Part shown: in pieces, positions 1-7,625 of the stretch
How positions within the stretch are numbered: the first letter of the stretch is position 1
Layout: every line of letters starts with the position of its first letter
Made by a program: the position numbers and the translations under genes
The notes under the pieces: model-generated
Seen by the model: only the letters and a program-made list of their open reading frames with translations
Told to the model about the DNA's origin: nothing
The model's database searches: none
Assembly (NCBI RefSeq): GCF_012184385.1
Contig: NZ_VSRL01000053.1
Location: forward strand, 1-43,212
Direction: 5' to 3'
Length of the DNA stretch: 43,212 nt
From: Lentzea indica
GTDB taxonomy: Bacteria > Actinomycetota > Actinomycetes > Mycobacteriales > Pseudonocardiaceae

Positions 1-991
1 GTCCGATGCGCGGCGCGAGTGCCCCGGCGAGCGTGCCGCCGAGCACGATCCCGATCGCCGGTATGCCGTAGAGCATGCCCAGTGCTCCCTCGGCGGCGAG
101 CCCGTACCCGAGTCCCTCGTCGGCCGACACGTCGGCGAGGAGGCTGAACAACTGGAGCATGCTCTGGTAGGCACCGGTGCCGAGGACGACCACTCCGAGT
201 GTGAGCATCAGCGGCCTGCTGAGGTTGGTGATGTCCACGACCGGGTCGGGTTTGCGGTGTGCCAGCCTGATCCAGCAGCCCAGCGTCACCGCGCCCGTGA
301 GGAGGATCAGCAACGGGATCGCGCCGGTCCAGCCGAGATCCCCGCCGAGACTGACATAGGTGACCACGGCCGCGATTCCGCCGCCGAGGAGGAGTGCGCC
401 CGCGACGTCGATCCGGCCCGGTGTCCTGACCACGGACTCGGGCAGGAAGAACCGGACGAGGAGCGCCCCGACAGCAGCGAAGACCGCCGACACGACGAAC
501 ACGATCCGGTAGCCGTACGCCTGCGACAGCGTCTCGAACAGGAACGGGAACCCGATGCCGAACACCGCGTTCCCAGTGGTCACGATGCCGGTGACGATCA
601 TCCCCATCCGGGTGTCGCAAATGTCCCGGACAACGCCGACCGTGAGGAACAGTGACGCGACGGCCGCGCCCTGGATGACGCGTCCGAGGACGAACATCCA
701 GAGGCTGGGCGCGATCATGCACACCAGCGCACCGGTGCCGGCCAGGATCAGCGTCCACACGAGCACCTTGCGCTTGCCGTGGACGTCGGCGGTTCTTCCC
801 AGCAGGGGCGCCCACATGGCACCGGCGAGCAGTGCGCTCGCGTTGAGCCAGGCCGGCTGGTCGGCGCCGAAGTGCTCGAGCATCTGGGGAAGCACGATGA
901 GCGGAGCCGTGATGACGGTGTCGACCATGACGTTGACCAGGATCAGGATCGCCACCTGAGCGACGAGGCGCTTGTTCCACTGCGTTTGCAT
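1..991 (-). CDS. MFS drug-type exporter (3' end outside window)
   Basis: Reading the minus strand from the ATG at 991-989 gives about 330 residues without a stop up to the window edge, so the C-terminus is missing. The protein starts MQTQWNKRLVAQVAILILVN and has repeated hydrophobic segments typical of a 12- or 14-helix major facilitator. Between TM2 and TM3 it carries GRTADVHGKRKV, the MFS motif A. The family (EmrB/QacA-like) moves small drugs out by proton antiport across the cytoplasmic membrane. Its ATG shares one base with the TGA of the upstream monooxygenase (TGATG), so translation is probably coupled. Pairing with a flavin hydroxylase suggests an exporter for a modified aromatic or antibiotic compound; the substrate is inference. 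The family is clear, the exact subfamily is not. Confidence 0.85.
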   Translation of the reverse strand, partial: MQTQWNKRLVAQVAILILVNVMVDTVITAPLIVLPQMLEHFGADQPAWLNASALLAGAMWAPLLGRTADVHGKRKVLVWTLILAGTGALVCMIAPSLWMFVLGRVIQGAAVASLFLTVGVVRDICDTRMGMIVTGIVTTGNAVFGIGFPFLFETLSQAYGYRIVFVVSAVFAAVGALLVRFFLPESVVRTPGRIDVAGALLLGGGIAAVVTYVSLGGDLGWTGAIPLLILLTGAVTLGCWIRLAHRKPDPVVDITNLSRPLMLTLGVVVLGTGAYQSMLQLFSLLADVSADEGLGYGLAAEGALGMLYGIPAIGIVLGGTLAGALAPRIG

Positions 992-2556
992 CAGGAGGGC
1001 CTCACCTGGGTGCCGACGGACCGGAACGGCGCCAGGTGTTCGATGACGTCCATCTCCCGGTCGGCGGGGACGCGGGCGATGAGATGGCCGTCGGTCCTGA
1101 TGAGGATCAGCTCACCGGGATGCGGCTGGTAGACGCGCTCGAACTCGCCTTGTGTGTCCACAATGGAGTAATCGGACGTGGAGCCGATGCGGTGGACGTG
1201 CAAATGGGTCGGCTTGGCGTTGTCGAAGACGACCGGGCCGGTGTGCTCGTAGGCGATCAGCGACCAGTGCGGTCCGCGCAGGAGGTCGAACAGGTCGCCG
1301 CTGAAGTCCTTGCCGCGCAGGCCACTGACGTTCGGTGCCCGGTCGCCGGGGGCGGGCCAGGACGTGGTGTCACCGGGGTGGACGATCGGGCTGGTGGTGC
1401 GGTAGTGGATGCCCAGCCCGCTGTTCAGGTTTCCGTCGCCGATGTCGGCGAACGCCGAACCCAGCCCGTCCCCGCTGCCACGATCGGCCTGCGCCATGGC
1501 CCGGTTCATCTTCTCCGTGCTCATCGCCAGCACGGCGCGGGCGACCGGGATGCGTTCGGCGCCATAGGTGTCCAGCAGGCGCATCAGAGCGCCGTCGAGG
1601 ACGCTGGTGATCTTCCAGCCGAGGTTGTAGGCGTCCTGGATGCCGGTGTTCATCCCCTGGCCACCCGCGGGTGAGTGGACGTGGGCGGCATCCCCGGCGA
1701 GCAGTACGCGACCGCTGCGGTAGTCCTCCACCATGCGGGTGTTGACCTGGTACACCGACAGCCAGGAAGCGCTTTCCAGCGTCACCTCGCCCGCGCGTTC
1801 GTCGAACAGCTGCTGGTAGAACTCGAGAGACGGGGTCTCTGCGGGCGCGCCGGGCAGCAGTGGGCTCTGGAACTGCCACAGGTCGTCGCCGAGCGGGGTG
1901 AGGCCGAGCATGCCGTGTTCCGACGGCCAGACGTGGATGTGGCCGCGGTCGAGACCCGGCACGGTGACGTCGCCGAGGTACCAGCGCTGTTCCTCGCGGG
2001 TCTCGCCGACCAGCGGCAACCCGGCGAGCTTGCGGGTCCGGCTCTTCCCGCCGTCGGCGCCGACGAGGAACCGGGCGCGCACGGTGCGGTCACCGTCGGG
2101 GGTACGCAGCGTGGCGGTGACGCTGTCGTCGTCCTGTGTGAGGCCGACCAGCTCCGTGCCGAACTCCACCTGCCCGCCGAGTTCGCCGAGTCGTTGCCGC
2201 AGTGCGTGTTCGACCTCGAACTGGCCGATCCACAGCACGTCCGGGTACGGGGTGTGGAACTTCTCGTCCGCCCGCACCGAGATCGACGGCTTGTCCACGA
2301 CCGCACCGGACGGCTCGTGGAACCGCACGGGCAGATCGGCGACTCCGTGCCGCAGCACGTGGTCGACGGCGCCGAGGTCGTCGAGGACCTCGAGCGAGCG
2401 GGGCTGAATCGCCTTGGCGCGCGTGGCGGTGCCAGGCACCGGTTCCCGCTCGACGACGCGGTGCGCGACACCGCGACGGGGGAGGTCGCACGCCAGGGTC
2501 AGCCCGGTCGGTCCGGCCCCGACGATCAGGACGTTGGTGTCGAACTCCTCAGTCAT
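991..2556 (-). CDS. FAD-dependent aromatic hydroxylase (PheA/TfdB, polyketide-hydroxylase type)
   Basis: A 521-aa class A flavoprotein monooxygenase that uses NAD(P)H and O2 to hydroxylate an aromatic or polyketide substrate. Visible motifs are the FAD dinucleotide fold GAGPTGL near residue 13, the DG motif GADGGKSRTRK near 166, and the second FAD motif GDAAHVHSPAGGQGMN near 288. From about residue 420 a thioredoxin-like C-terminal domain follows, as in phenol hydroxylases and PgaE-like enzymes. The length is normal. I place the start at the ATG at 2556, preceded by AGGAAGGACC, rather than 30 bases upstream. The start overlaps the amidohydrolase stop (ATGACTGA) and the stop overlaps the MFS start, so this is the middle gene of a tight three-gene operon. 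The substrate cannot be named from sequence. Confidence 0.9.
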   Translation of the reverse strand: MTEEFDTNVLIVGAGPTGLTLACDLPRRGVAHRVVEREPVPGTATRAKAIQPRSLEVLDDLGAVDHVLRHGVADLPVRFHEPSGAVVDKPSISVRADEKFHTPYPDVLWIGQFEVEHALRQRLGELGGQVEFGTELVGLTQDDDSVTATLRTPDGDRTVRARFLVGADGGKSRTRKLAGLPLVGETREEQRWYLGDVTVPGLDRGHIHVWPSEHGMLGLTPLGDDLWQFQSPLLPGAPAETPSLEFYQQLFDERAGEVTLESASWLSVYQVNTRMVEDYRSGRVLLAGDAAHVHSPAGGQGMNTGIQDAYNLGWKITSVLDGALMRLLDTYGAERIPVARAVLAMSTEKMNRAMAQADRGSGDGLGSAFADIGDGNLNSGLGIHYRTTSPIVHPGDTTSWPAPGDRAPNVSGLRGKDFSGDLFDLLRGPHWSLIAYEHTGPVVFDNAKPTHLHVHRIGSTSDYSIVDTQGEFERVYQPHPGELILIRTDGHLIARVPADREMDVIEHLAPFRSVGTQVRPS

Positions 2557-3816
2557 GAGGTCCTTCCTGAATGTGTTGTGCGACAACGGGGAGCGTGTCC
2601 TTGCGTAGGACGCCCTGCTGCGCGACGACGACGACGTTCTCGGGCTTCGACAGCACTTCGATGTCCCGCAACGGGTCCTCCACGCAGATGACGAGATCGG
2701 CGAGCATGCCGGGCCGCAGCGTGCCCAGCCGGTCGTCGACGCCCATCAGGCGGGCGCTGTTCGACGTCGCGGCGCGGATGGCGTCCATCGGGCTCATGCC
2801 CAGTTCCACGAGGCACGACAGTTCGGTGAGGTTCTCGCCGTGCGGGGCGATGCCGGCGTCGGTTCCCGTGGCGATGTTCACCTTCCGCTCGATGGCGGCG
2901 GCGATGTTGTGTCTGGTGCGGTCACGCCAGCGCAGCTTCTTCTCGTAGCGCCACGGCGGGATGGTGCCCGGATCGAGTGGAGCGACCATTGTGGACAGTG
3001 TGGGGACGAGGAAGGCCCCGCGCTCGCCAAGCAGGTCGCACCCTTCGTCGTCGATGCCGAAGCCGTGCTCGACCGACCGGACGCCACCGCGGATCGCGGC
3101 GAGGATCCCGGCTCTGCCCTGAGCGTGCGCCGCGACCGGGCGACCGCCGTGGCGGCGCGCTTCGTCGACGATCGCCGCGATCTCCTCGTCGAGCAGGTCC
3201 TCGTCGTCGGGGTCGTCGGTCGCGCTGCTGATGCCGCCGGTGGTGCAGATCTTGATGACGTCGGCACCGGCACGCAGCATCAGCCGTGCCGCCTTCCGTG
3301 CCTCGCGCACGTCGTCGGCGAGCGCGCAGAAGTCGAAGCCGAGGTCCATCCCGCCGGGCAGCGTGCTGTCCGCATGCCCGCCGGTGTGGCTGATGATGCC
3401 GACGGCGACCTGCAGTCGCGGACCCACCAACAACCCGGTCGCGACGGCGTCGCGGAAGCCCGCGGGCAGTGCGCCGAGGTCGCGTGCGGAAGTGACACCG
3501 GATTCCAAGGTCCGCCGTAGCCGTTCGGTCGTCTGCAACATGCGGACGACCGGGTCCGTCATCAGCGCTTCCTCGACCATGGAACGTTCGGACGCATGCC
3601 GAGGTGGACGTGGCAGTCGAAGAGCCCAGGGAGCAGGGTGCCACCGCGGCCGTCGATCGTCCGGACACCGGGTGGTGCCGCGGGTGCGTGGTCTGCCGGG
3701 CCGGCGTAGACGATCCGGCCGTCGGCGTCCGCCTCGAGCACGGCGTCGGGCACCGCTGCCGGGCTGTCACCGTCGATCAGCGTGACGTTGTGCACGCGCA
3801 GAGCGGCCTTCTCCAT
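2549..3816 (-). pseudogene. Metal-dependent amidohydrolase (prolidase/imidazolonepropionase-like), frameshifted
   Basis: Two minus-strand frames together make one amidohydrolase of about 420 residues. The first (3816 to 3562) carries the N-terminal beta domain and the first metal motif, DCHVHLG. The second (3580 to 2549) carries the rest of the TIM barrel: GADVIKICTTGG with the bridging lysine, VAAHAQG and SVEHGFG with metal histidines, and GTDAGIAPHG with the catalytic aspartate. All metal ligands are present, but the frame breaks near 3573, between NVP and MVEEAL. One missing base would restore it. Family members hydrolyse dipeptides or cyclic amides. It is first in the operon with the hydroxylase and the MFS exporter. 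Either the gene is recently inactivated or one base was lost in sequencing; the intact motifs favour a very recent event or an error. Confidence 0.8.
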
Positions 3817-3884
3817 GGCGCAGAAGCTATGGCTATCCTGCGAAGTGGCTCGGGCATTGCACGTTCTCGTCGGTAGCGGGGTAC
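3817..3884. promoter_or_regulatory. Divergent control region between operon and Lrp-type regulator
   Basis: This 68-bp gap separates the minus-strand amidohydrolase operon from the plus-strand Lrp/AsnC gene and must hold both promoters. Lrp-type regulators usually control the gene next to them from such a gap. TTGCAC at 3856-3861 could be a -35 element for the regulator, but I cannot assign a convincing -10 or a clean operator. The role is inferred from position. Confidence 0.4.
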
Positions 3885-4898
3885 TTGGTGCAAGAAACCT
3901 ACGACGAGCTCGACGTCGCTATCGTGGACGCCGTGCGGTCCGCGCCACGCGCGAGCTGGCGCGACCTGGCGCCGGTCCTGGGCGTCGACCCGGCGACCGT
4001 CGGCCGGCGGTGGTCGCGCATGCACTCCACCGGGGACGCCTGGGTCACCGTTCACCCGGCGGGCAGCGCGACACCCTCGTGTGCAGTGGTGGAGATCGAC
4101 TGCACGCCTGGCCGTTCGGCCGAGGTGGCCGACGTGCTTGCCGCAGACGTGGAAGCCGCCACCGTCAAACTGACCTCCGGCGCGCGAGACATCCTCGTCC
4201 TGGCGCAGGCCCCCGATCTCGACGCGCTCTCCGCCTACCTGCTCGACCGTGTGGGCCGCGTCCCGGGGATCAGAGGCGTGCGCAGTCATCTCGCGACGCG
4301 GGCGACCCTGGAAGCCAGCCGGTGGCGGGAAGGCGCGCTGGATCCCGAGCAGCGCCGCCGCCTGCACGCCCGCGCCAAGAACCGCCTGGAGCAGCAGGAC
4401 ATGGGCCTAACGGCTGCGGACCACCGCATCATCCGCGCGCTGAACATCGATGGACGGATGTCGTTCGAGCGGCTCGCCGACCACGCGGGCATGGGCCCCG
4501 TCGCCGTCCGGCGCAGGCTGACCCGCCTGGAGGAGGCCGGGCTCGTCACGTTCCGCTGCGACACCTCCCGCCGCCTGTCCGGACAGGCCGTCGCCGCCGT
4601 CTACTTCGGCTCGATCGACGTCCGCGACCTCGAGGACGTCGAGGGCCGGATCCGTGCGCTGCAGGGGATCCGGGCAGCCAGCCTGGTGGCCGGACCGTAC
4701 AACGTCATCATCGACGCCTGGCTCCGGTCGACCGCGGAAGCCCACGACCTCGAACGGAAGATGAGCCACGTGCTGCCCGGCCTGCGCGTGCAGGACCGGT
4801 CGGTGGTCCTGCGCACGATCAAACTGCTGGGCCGCATCCTCGACGCGGAAGGAAGATCGCTACGTTCCGTGCCACTACTGGCCGACACAACAGGCTGA
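3885..4898 (+). CDS. Lrp/AsnC-family regulator with two fused modules
   Basis: 337 aa, about twice the length of a classic Lrp (near 150 aa). The first module has an AsnC-type helix-turn-helix near residues 8-50 (SWRDLAPVLGVDPATVGRRW) followed by an effector (RAM) beta-alpha fold. The second module repeats this: an HTH near 175-215 (SFERLADHAGMGPVAVRRRL) and a RAM fold containing RIRALQGIRAASLVAGPYNV. Double-module Lrp proteins are known in actinomycetes and probably form the dimer-like unit within one chain. Start: TTG at 3885 or GTG at 3888, both after GGTAGCGGGG; the GTG is equally plausible. It is divergent from the amidohydrolase-hydroxylase-exporter operon and probably regulates it in response to an amino-acid-like ligand (inference). 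Confidence 0.88.
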   Translation: MVQETYDELDVAIVDAVRSAPRASWRDLAPVLGVDPATVGRRWSRMHSTGDAWVTVHPAGSATPSCAVVEIDCTPGRSAEVADVLAADVEAATVKLTSGARDILVLAQAPDLDALSAYLLDRVGRVPGIRGVRSHLATRATLEASRWREGALDPEQRRRLHARAKNRLEQQDMGLTAADHRIIRALNIDGRMSFERLADHAGMGPVAVRRRLTRLEEAGLVTFRCDTSRRLSGQAVAAVYFGSIDVRDLEDVEGRIRALQGIRAASLVAGPYNVIIDAWLRSTAEAHDLERKMSHVLPGLRVQDRSVVLRTIKLLGRILDAEGRSLRSVPLLADTTG

Positions 4899-4935
4899 TC
4901 CAGAACCGCTTGATTTCCGCTGAGCAGAGTGGCGA

Positions 4936-5277
4936 GTGAGAGCTGTGTTGAGAAGTGGGATCGCCAGGCTTTTGTGCTACGTCGGGATCCCGGCGTCCAT
5001 CGTGTTCGCCTTGCTCATGTACGCCGCTTCGCTGGTGGGCTCCTATGACGCCGGCAAGGACTGTGCGGCACGCCAGTCGGACAGCGGCGCGCGCAACGTC
5101 GACGTGACGAGGAGTTCCTTCCCGCCGAACGCGACTTGCGTGTTCGCGGACGGGGCAACCGAGAACCTGGTGCCGACGTCGTTCGCGGTGCTTCTCTGGG
5201 GCAGCATCGGCGGCTCTGTGGTGTGCGTCGCGGGAGCTGTCTTCTTCGAACGCAGGAGCGAGCGCCTCCACGGGTGA
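4936..5277 (+). CDS. Small membrane protein, two TM segments
   Basis: 113 aa, family not recognised. There is one hydrophobic helix near residues 12-36 (after the basic start MRAVLRSGIARLL) and a second near 83-104. The loop between them, about 45 residues, is polar and has two cysteines (KDC and NATC) that could form a disulfide if the loop faces outside. The C-terminus is short and basic (FERRSERLHG), suggesting that both ends lie in the cytoplasm. The GTG start at 4936 is uncertain; the GTG at 4945 in the same frame also fits. It lies 37 bp after the Lrp gene and may be co-transcribed with it, but nothing shows a functional link. Confidence 0.6.
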   Translation: MRAVLRSGIARLLCYVGIPASIVFALLMYAASLVGSYDAGKDCAARQSDSGARNVDVTRSSFPPNATCVFADGATENLVPTSFAVLLWGSIGGSVVCVAGAVFFERRSERLHG

Positions 5278-5300
5278 GGCCACCGCTCGATCGGGACGGA

Positions 5301-5801
5301 TCACATCGCCCGGAAGGACGGGCGGTGCCGCAGGCCGCTGGGATGATCGAGCTTGATGGCGAACCGGTGGCCTGACTCGCCCGCGCAAAGCCCGGCCGCC
5401 ACCACCCGCAGTTCCTGCACGCCCAGGTCGTCCGGCCCACACCTGGCCAGCGCCGCGATCACCGTCCGGTCCAGCACGCCTGCCAACGCCTCGCGCAACC
5501 GCCCGGCCGACCAACCCAGATCGGTGGACGGGAACTCCAGTTCGAGGTCGAACAGGATGTCTTCCTCGTCCGGACCCGCACCGACCACGACCATCTCGTG
5601 CGAGATCATCACGCTGCCCGCACACTGCGGCACCAGCGCCGTGGCCTCGAGGTCGTCCGGCACGCCGTCCAACGCGGTGCGCAACCGCCCCACCGGCCAC
5701 GCCTCCACCCGATGATCGAACTCTTCCACACCCGTGGGGCTCTCTGGAGCGTGTCGCCTGCGCCGCGAGAACCACCATGTCGCCGACTTCACTGCACCCA
5801 T
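5301..5801 (-). CDS. Hypothetical protein with two internal repeats
   Basis: About 166 aa from the ATG at 5801; a GTG at 5837 is an alternative start. Family not recognised. The N-terminus is basic (WWFSRRRRHAPES) and the rest is acidic. The chain holds two similar halves: the first begins WPVGRLRTALDGV and runs to FDLELEFPS; the second begins WSAGRLREALAGV and runs to FAIKLDHPSG. Each half has a W-x-x-G-R-L-R-x-A-L helix followed by a cysteine and two hydrophobic beta-like stretches. There is no signal peptide or TM helix. It converges on the small membrane protein and is divergent from the 5945 gene. The internal symmetry and coding-like composition support a real gene; no function can be given. 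Confidence 0.6.
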   Translation of the reverse strand: MGAVKSATWWFSRRRRHAPESPTGVEEFDHRVEAWPVGRLRTALDGVPDDLEATALVPQCAGSVMISHEMVVVGAGPDEEDILFDLELEFPSTDLGWSAGRLREALAGVLDRTVIAALARCGPDDLGVQELRVVAAGLCAGESGHRFAIKLDHPSGLRHRPSFRAM

Positions 5802-5944
5802 GCCACCTATGCTGCGCACCCACGACGCTCCTGTCACGGGGCCAGGACAGCTGCAACGTCCACAATGGATGCCGCATCGTGTCGCTCCTGGGCCCGTCTT
5901 CCCTCCCGGTGTCGTGCCGGTGCGGTCGGGGAACTCTGACCGCT

Positions 5945-6217
5945 ATGGATGCGAAGTCCGATCTGGTGATCTGGGTCCAGCCGGTGCTGGGTGAACCGTT
6001 CACCGTGGGAAGTGCCGAGTTCGAGTCGGTGGAAGCGGCCATCGAGCGGCTTCACCAAGCGCTGGAGGAGGGGGCCACCATGCACTTTTCGGCCGGTCGG
6101 CCGGACAGGGTGGAAGGACGTGCACGTTCAGCGCAGACGTTGGTCAACTTCAGGCATGTTCTGGCGGTCCGGGTGTGGACGAGTGATGCGGAAGTCGAGG
6201 ACGCCCAGTACTTGTAG
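5945..6217 (+). CDS. Small hypothetical protein
   Basis: About 90 aa starting MDAKSDLVIWVQP; family not recognised. The predicted fold alternates beta and alpha: a strand (LVIWVQPVL), a strand-turn (GEPFTVGSAEF), one amphipathic helix (SVEAAIERLHQALEEG), and two more strands (TMHFSAGRP and NFRHVLAVRVW). No TM helix or signal peptide is seen. An in-frame start further upstream at 5777 would add a low-quality N-terminus, so I prefer the ATG at 5945, although no strong ribosome site precedes it. It lies upstream of the STAS remnant; a functional link is unknown. Confidence 0.5.
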   Translation: MDAKSDLVIWVQPVLGEPFTVGSAEFESVEAAIERLHQALEEGATMHFSAGRPDRVEGRARSAQTLVNFRHVLAVRVWTSDAEVEDAQYL

Positions 6218-6317
6218 CGACGCGGCGTTGCCGGTTCGTCCTGGCCCGGATCAACCTGGATGCTGCAGGACAACGACCTGAGGTTGAGCGCCTGTTCGGG
6301 TTCAGCAGCGTGCTCGG

Positions 6318-6596
6318 ATGGCCAGGGCACCCGCCGCGCTGGTGGTCGATCTGAGCCCGGTCACGTTCTTCGGCGCCGCCGGCGTGAACCTGCTGGTGCA
6401 GATGCGTGAGCAGGCAGATCGACGTGATGTCGCCTTCGCGGTCGTCGCCGGACAGCGGGCGGTCCTGAGGCCGTTGCGCGCCACCGACACCGACCGCGCG
6501 CTGCACTGCGTCCCGACGTTGCCCGAAGCCATGGCCGCCGTACGGCCCCACCGTCCAGTGACTACCGAAAGCAACATCGTCCGCCACGCGGTGTAG
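6318..6596 (+). pseudogene. STAS-domain (anti-sigma-factor antagonist) C-terminal remnant
   Basis: The 92-aa frame reads AALVVDLSPVTFFGAAGVNL near its start. This is the signature of STAS anti-anti-sigma proteins (VVVDL-x-x-VTF-x-D-S-x-G), followed by a typical helix and beta strand. A complete STAS domain needs about 40 more residues before this point (two strands and the VxGxLD region). A TGA at 6285-6287 closes the frame only ten codons upstream, and I find no matching N-terminus in the other frames. The phosphorylatable serine position is alanine (FFGAAG), which occurs in some natural family members. I therefore read it as a truncated gene. The PP2C phosphatase at 7.6 kb is the kind of enzyme that would act on such a protein. 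Confidence 0.5.
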
Positions 6597-6694
6597 CGCC
6601 CGTGCGTGCACACCGGCGAAACCCGACGCGCTTCGAACACTCTCGCCGGTAGGGTCTGACAGCACTTCGAGGCTGCAGAGTGGAGAGTGGTGTC

Positions 6695-7507
6695 GTGACC
6701 GAGGGGCCAGTCGCACCGTCCAGTGACATCGACCTGACCCGTCCCAGCGCTGCCAGGGTCTACGACTACTACCTCGGTGGGGCGCACAACTTCGCCGTCG
6801 ACCGCGAGATGGCACAGCAGGCGATCGCGATGTGGCCGGATCTGCCGCTGATCATGCAGGCCAACCGGGCGTTCCTGCGGCGTGCGGTGCGTTTCTGCGT
6901 CGCGCAGGGCATTCGGCAGTTCCTCGACCTCGGCTCGGGCATTCCCACCGTGGGCAACGTGCACGAAGCCGCCCGGCGAGCCGTTCCGGACGCTCGGGTC
7001 GTGTACGTGGACAGCGACCCGATCGCCGTCACCCACAGCCGCAACATCCTCGACGGCGACGAGCTCACCGCGGTGGTCCACGCCGACCTGCGCCATCCGG
7101 ACACGATCCTGAGCCACCCCGACGTGCGGTCGCTGCTTGACCTGGACCAGCCGATCGCGGTCATGATGGTGGCGGTACTGCACTTCGTGCCCGACAGCGA
7201 CGATCCAGCCAAGATCATCGCGAGCTACCGCGACGCGATGGCACCCGGCAGCTTCCTCGTCGTCTCCCACGCCAGCCAGGACGGTCAACCGGTGAAGGCC
7301 GGCTCGCACCAGGACCTCTACCGCCGTACGCCGACGCCGATGACCATGCGGTCCCGGCCTGAGGTGACCGCACTGTTCGACGGTTTCGATCTCGTTGACC
7401 CCGGAGTGGTTTTCCTCCCGTTGTGGCGCCCCGAGTCGCTCGACGACGTCGACGAGCACCCTGAGCGGTTCACCGGTCTTGCCGCGGTGGGCCGCAAACC
7501 GCGGTAG
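6695..7507 (+). CDS. S-adenosyl-methionine methyltransferase, PF04672 (DUF574) type
   Basis: 270 aa. The N-terminal signature TRPSAARVYDYYLGGAHNF is diagnostic of the actinobacterial SAM-methyltransferase family once called DUF574. The SAM site follows as FLDLGSGIPTVGNVHE, then VVYVDSDPIAV (acidic residue binding the ribose) and a motif IV-like VMMVAVLHFVPD. The fold is a class I Rossmann methyltransferase; substrates of this abundant family are mostly unknown. Start: the GTG at 6695 has GGAGAG eight bases upstream; a GTG at 6680 is also in frame. It is followed by a weak hairpin and the PAS-phosphatase gene. The family is certain, the substrate unknown. Confidence 0.88.
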   Translation: MTEGPVAPSSDIDLTRPSAARVYDYYLGGAHNFAVDREMAQQAIAMWPDLPLIMQANRAFLRRAVRFCVAQGIRQFLDLGSGIPTVGNVHEAARRAVPDARVVYVDSDPIAVTHSRNILDGDELTAVVHADLRHPDTILSHPDVRSLLDLDQPIAVMMVAVLHFVPDSDDPAKIIASYRDAMAPGSFLVVSHASQDGQPVKAGSHQDLYRRTPTPMTMRSRPEVTALFDGFDLVDPGVVFLPLWRPESLDDVDEHPERFTGLAAVGRKPR

Positions 7508-7516
7508 CCCACCGGC

Positions 7517-7539
7517 AACCACCAAACGATCAGGTGGTT
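7517..7539 (+). terminator. Weak hairpin after methyltransferase
   Basis: AACCACC (7517-7523) pairs perfectly with GGTGGTT (7533-7539) across a 9-base loop, ten bases after the methyltransferase stop. There is no clear T tract, so it may be only a partial terminator or an RNA 3'-end stabiliser. Confidence 0.35.
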
Positions 7540-7625
7540 CGCCCCAACTCGACACGATCGGCGGTGTGCACGGGTGCGGCGTGTGGTTGGCTGCTGGCGT
7601 GCGTCCTGACCCGGCGACCGGCCCC

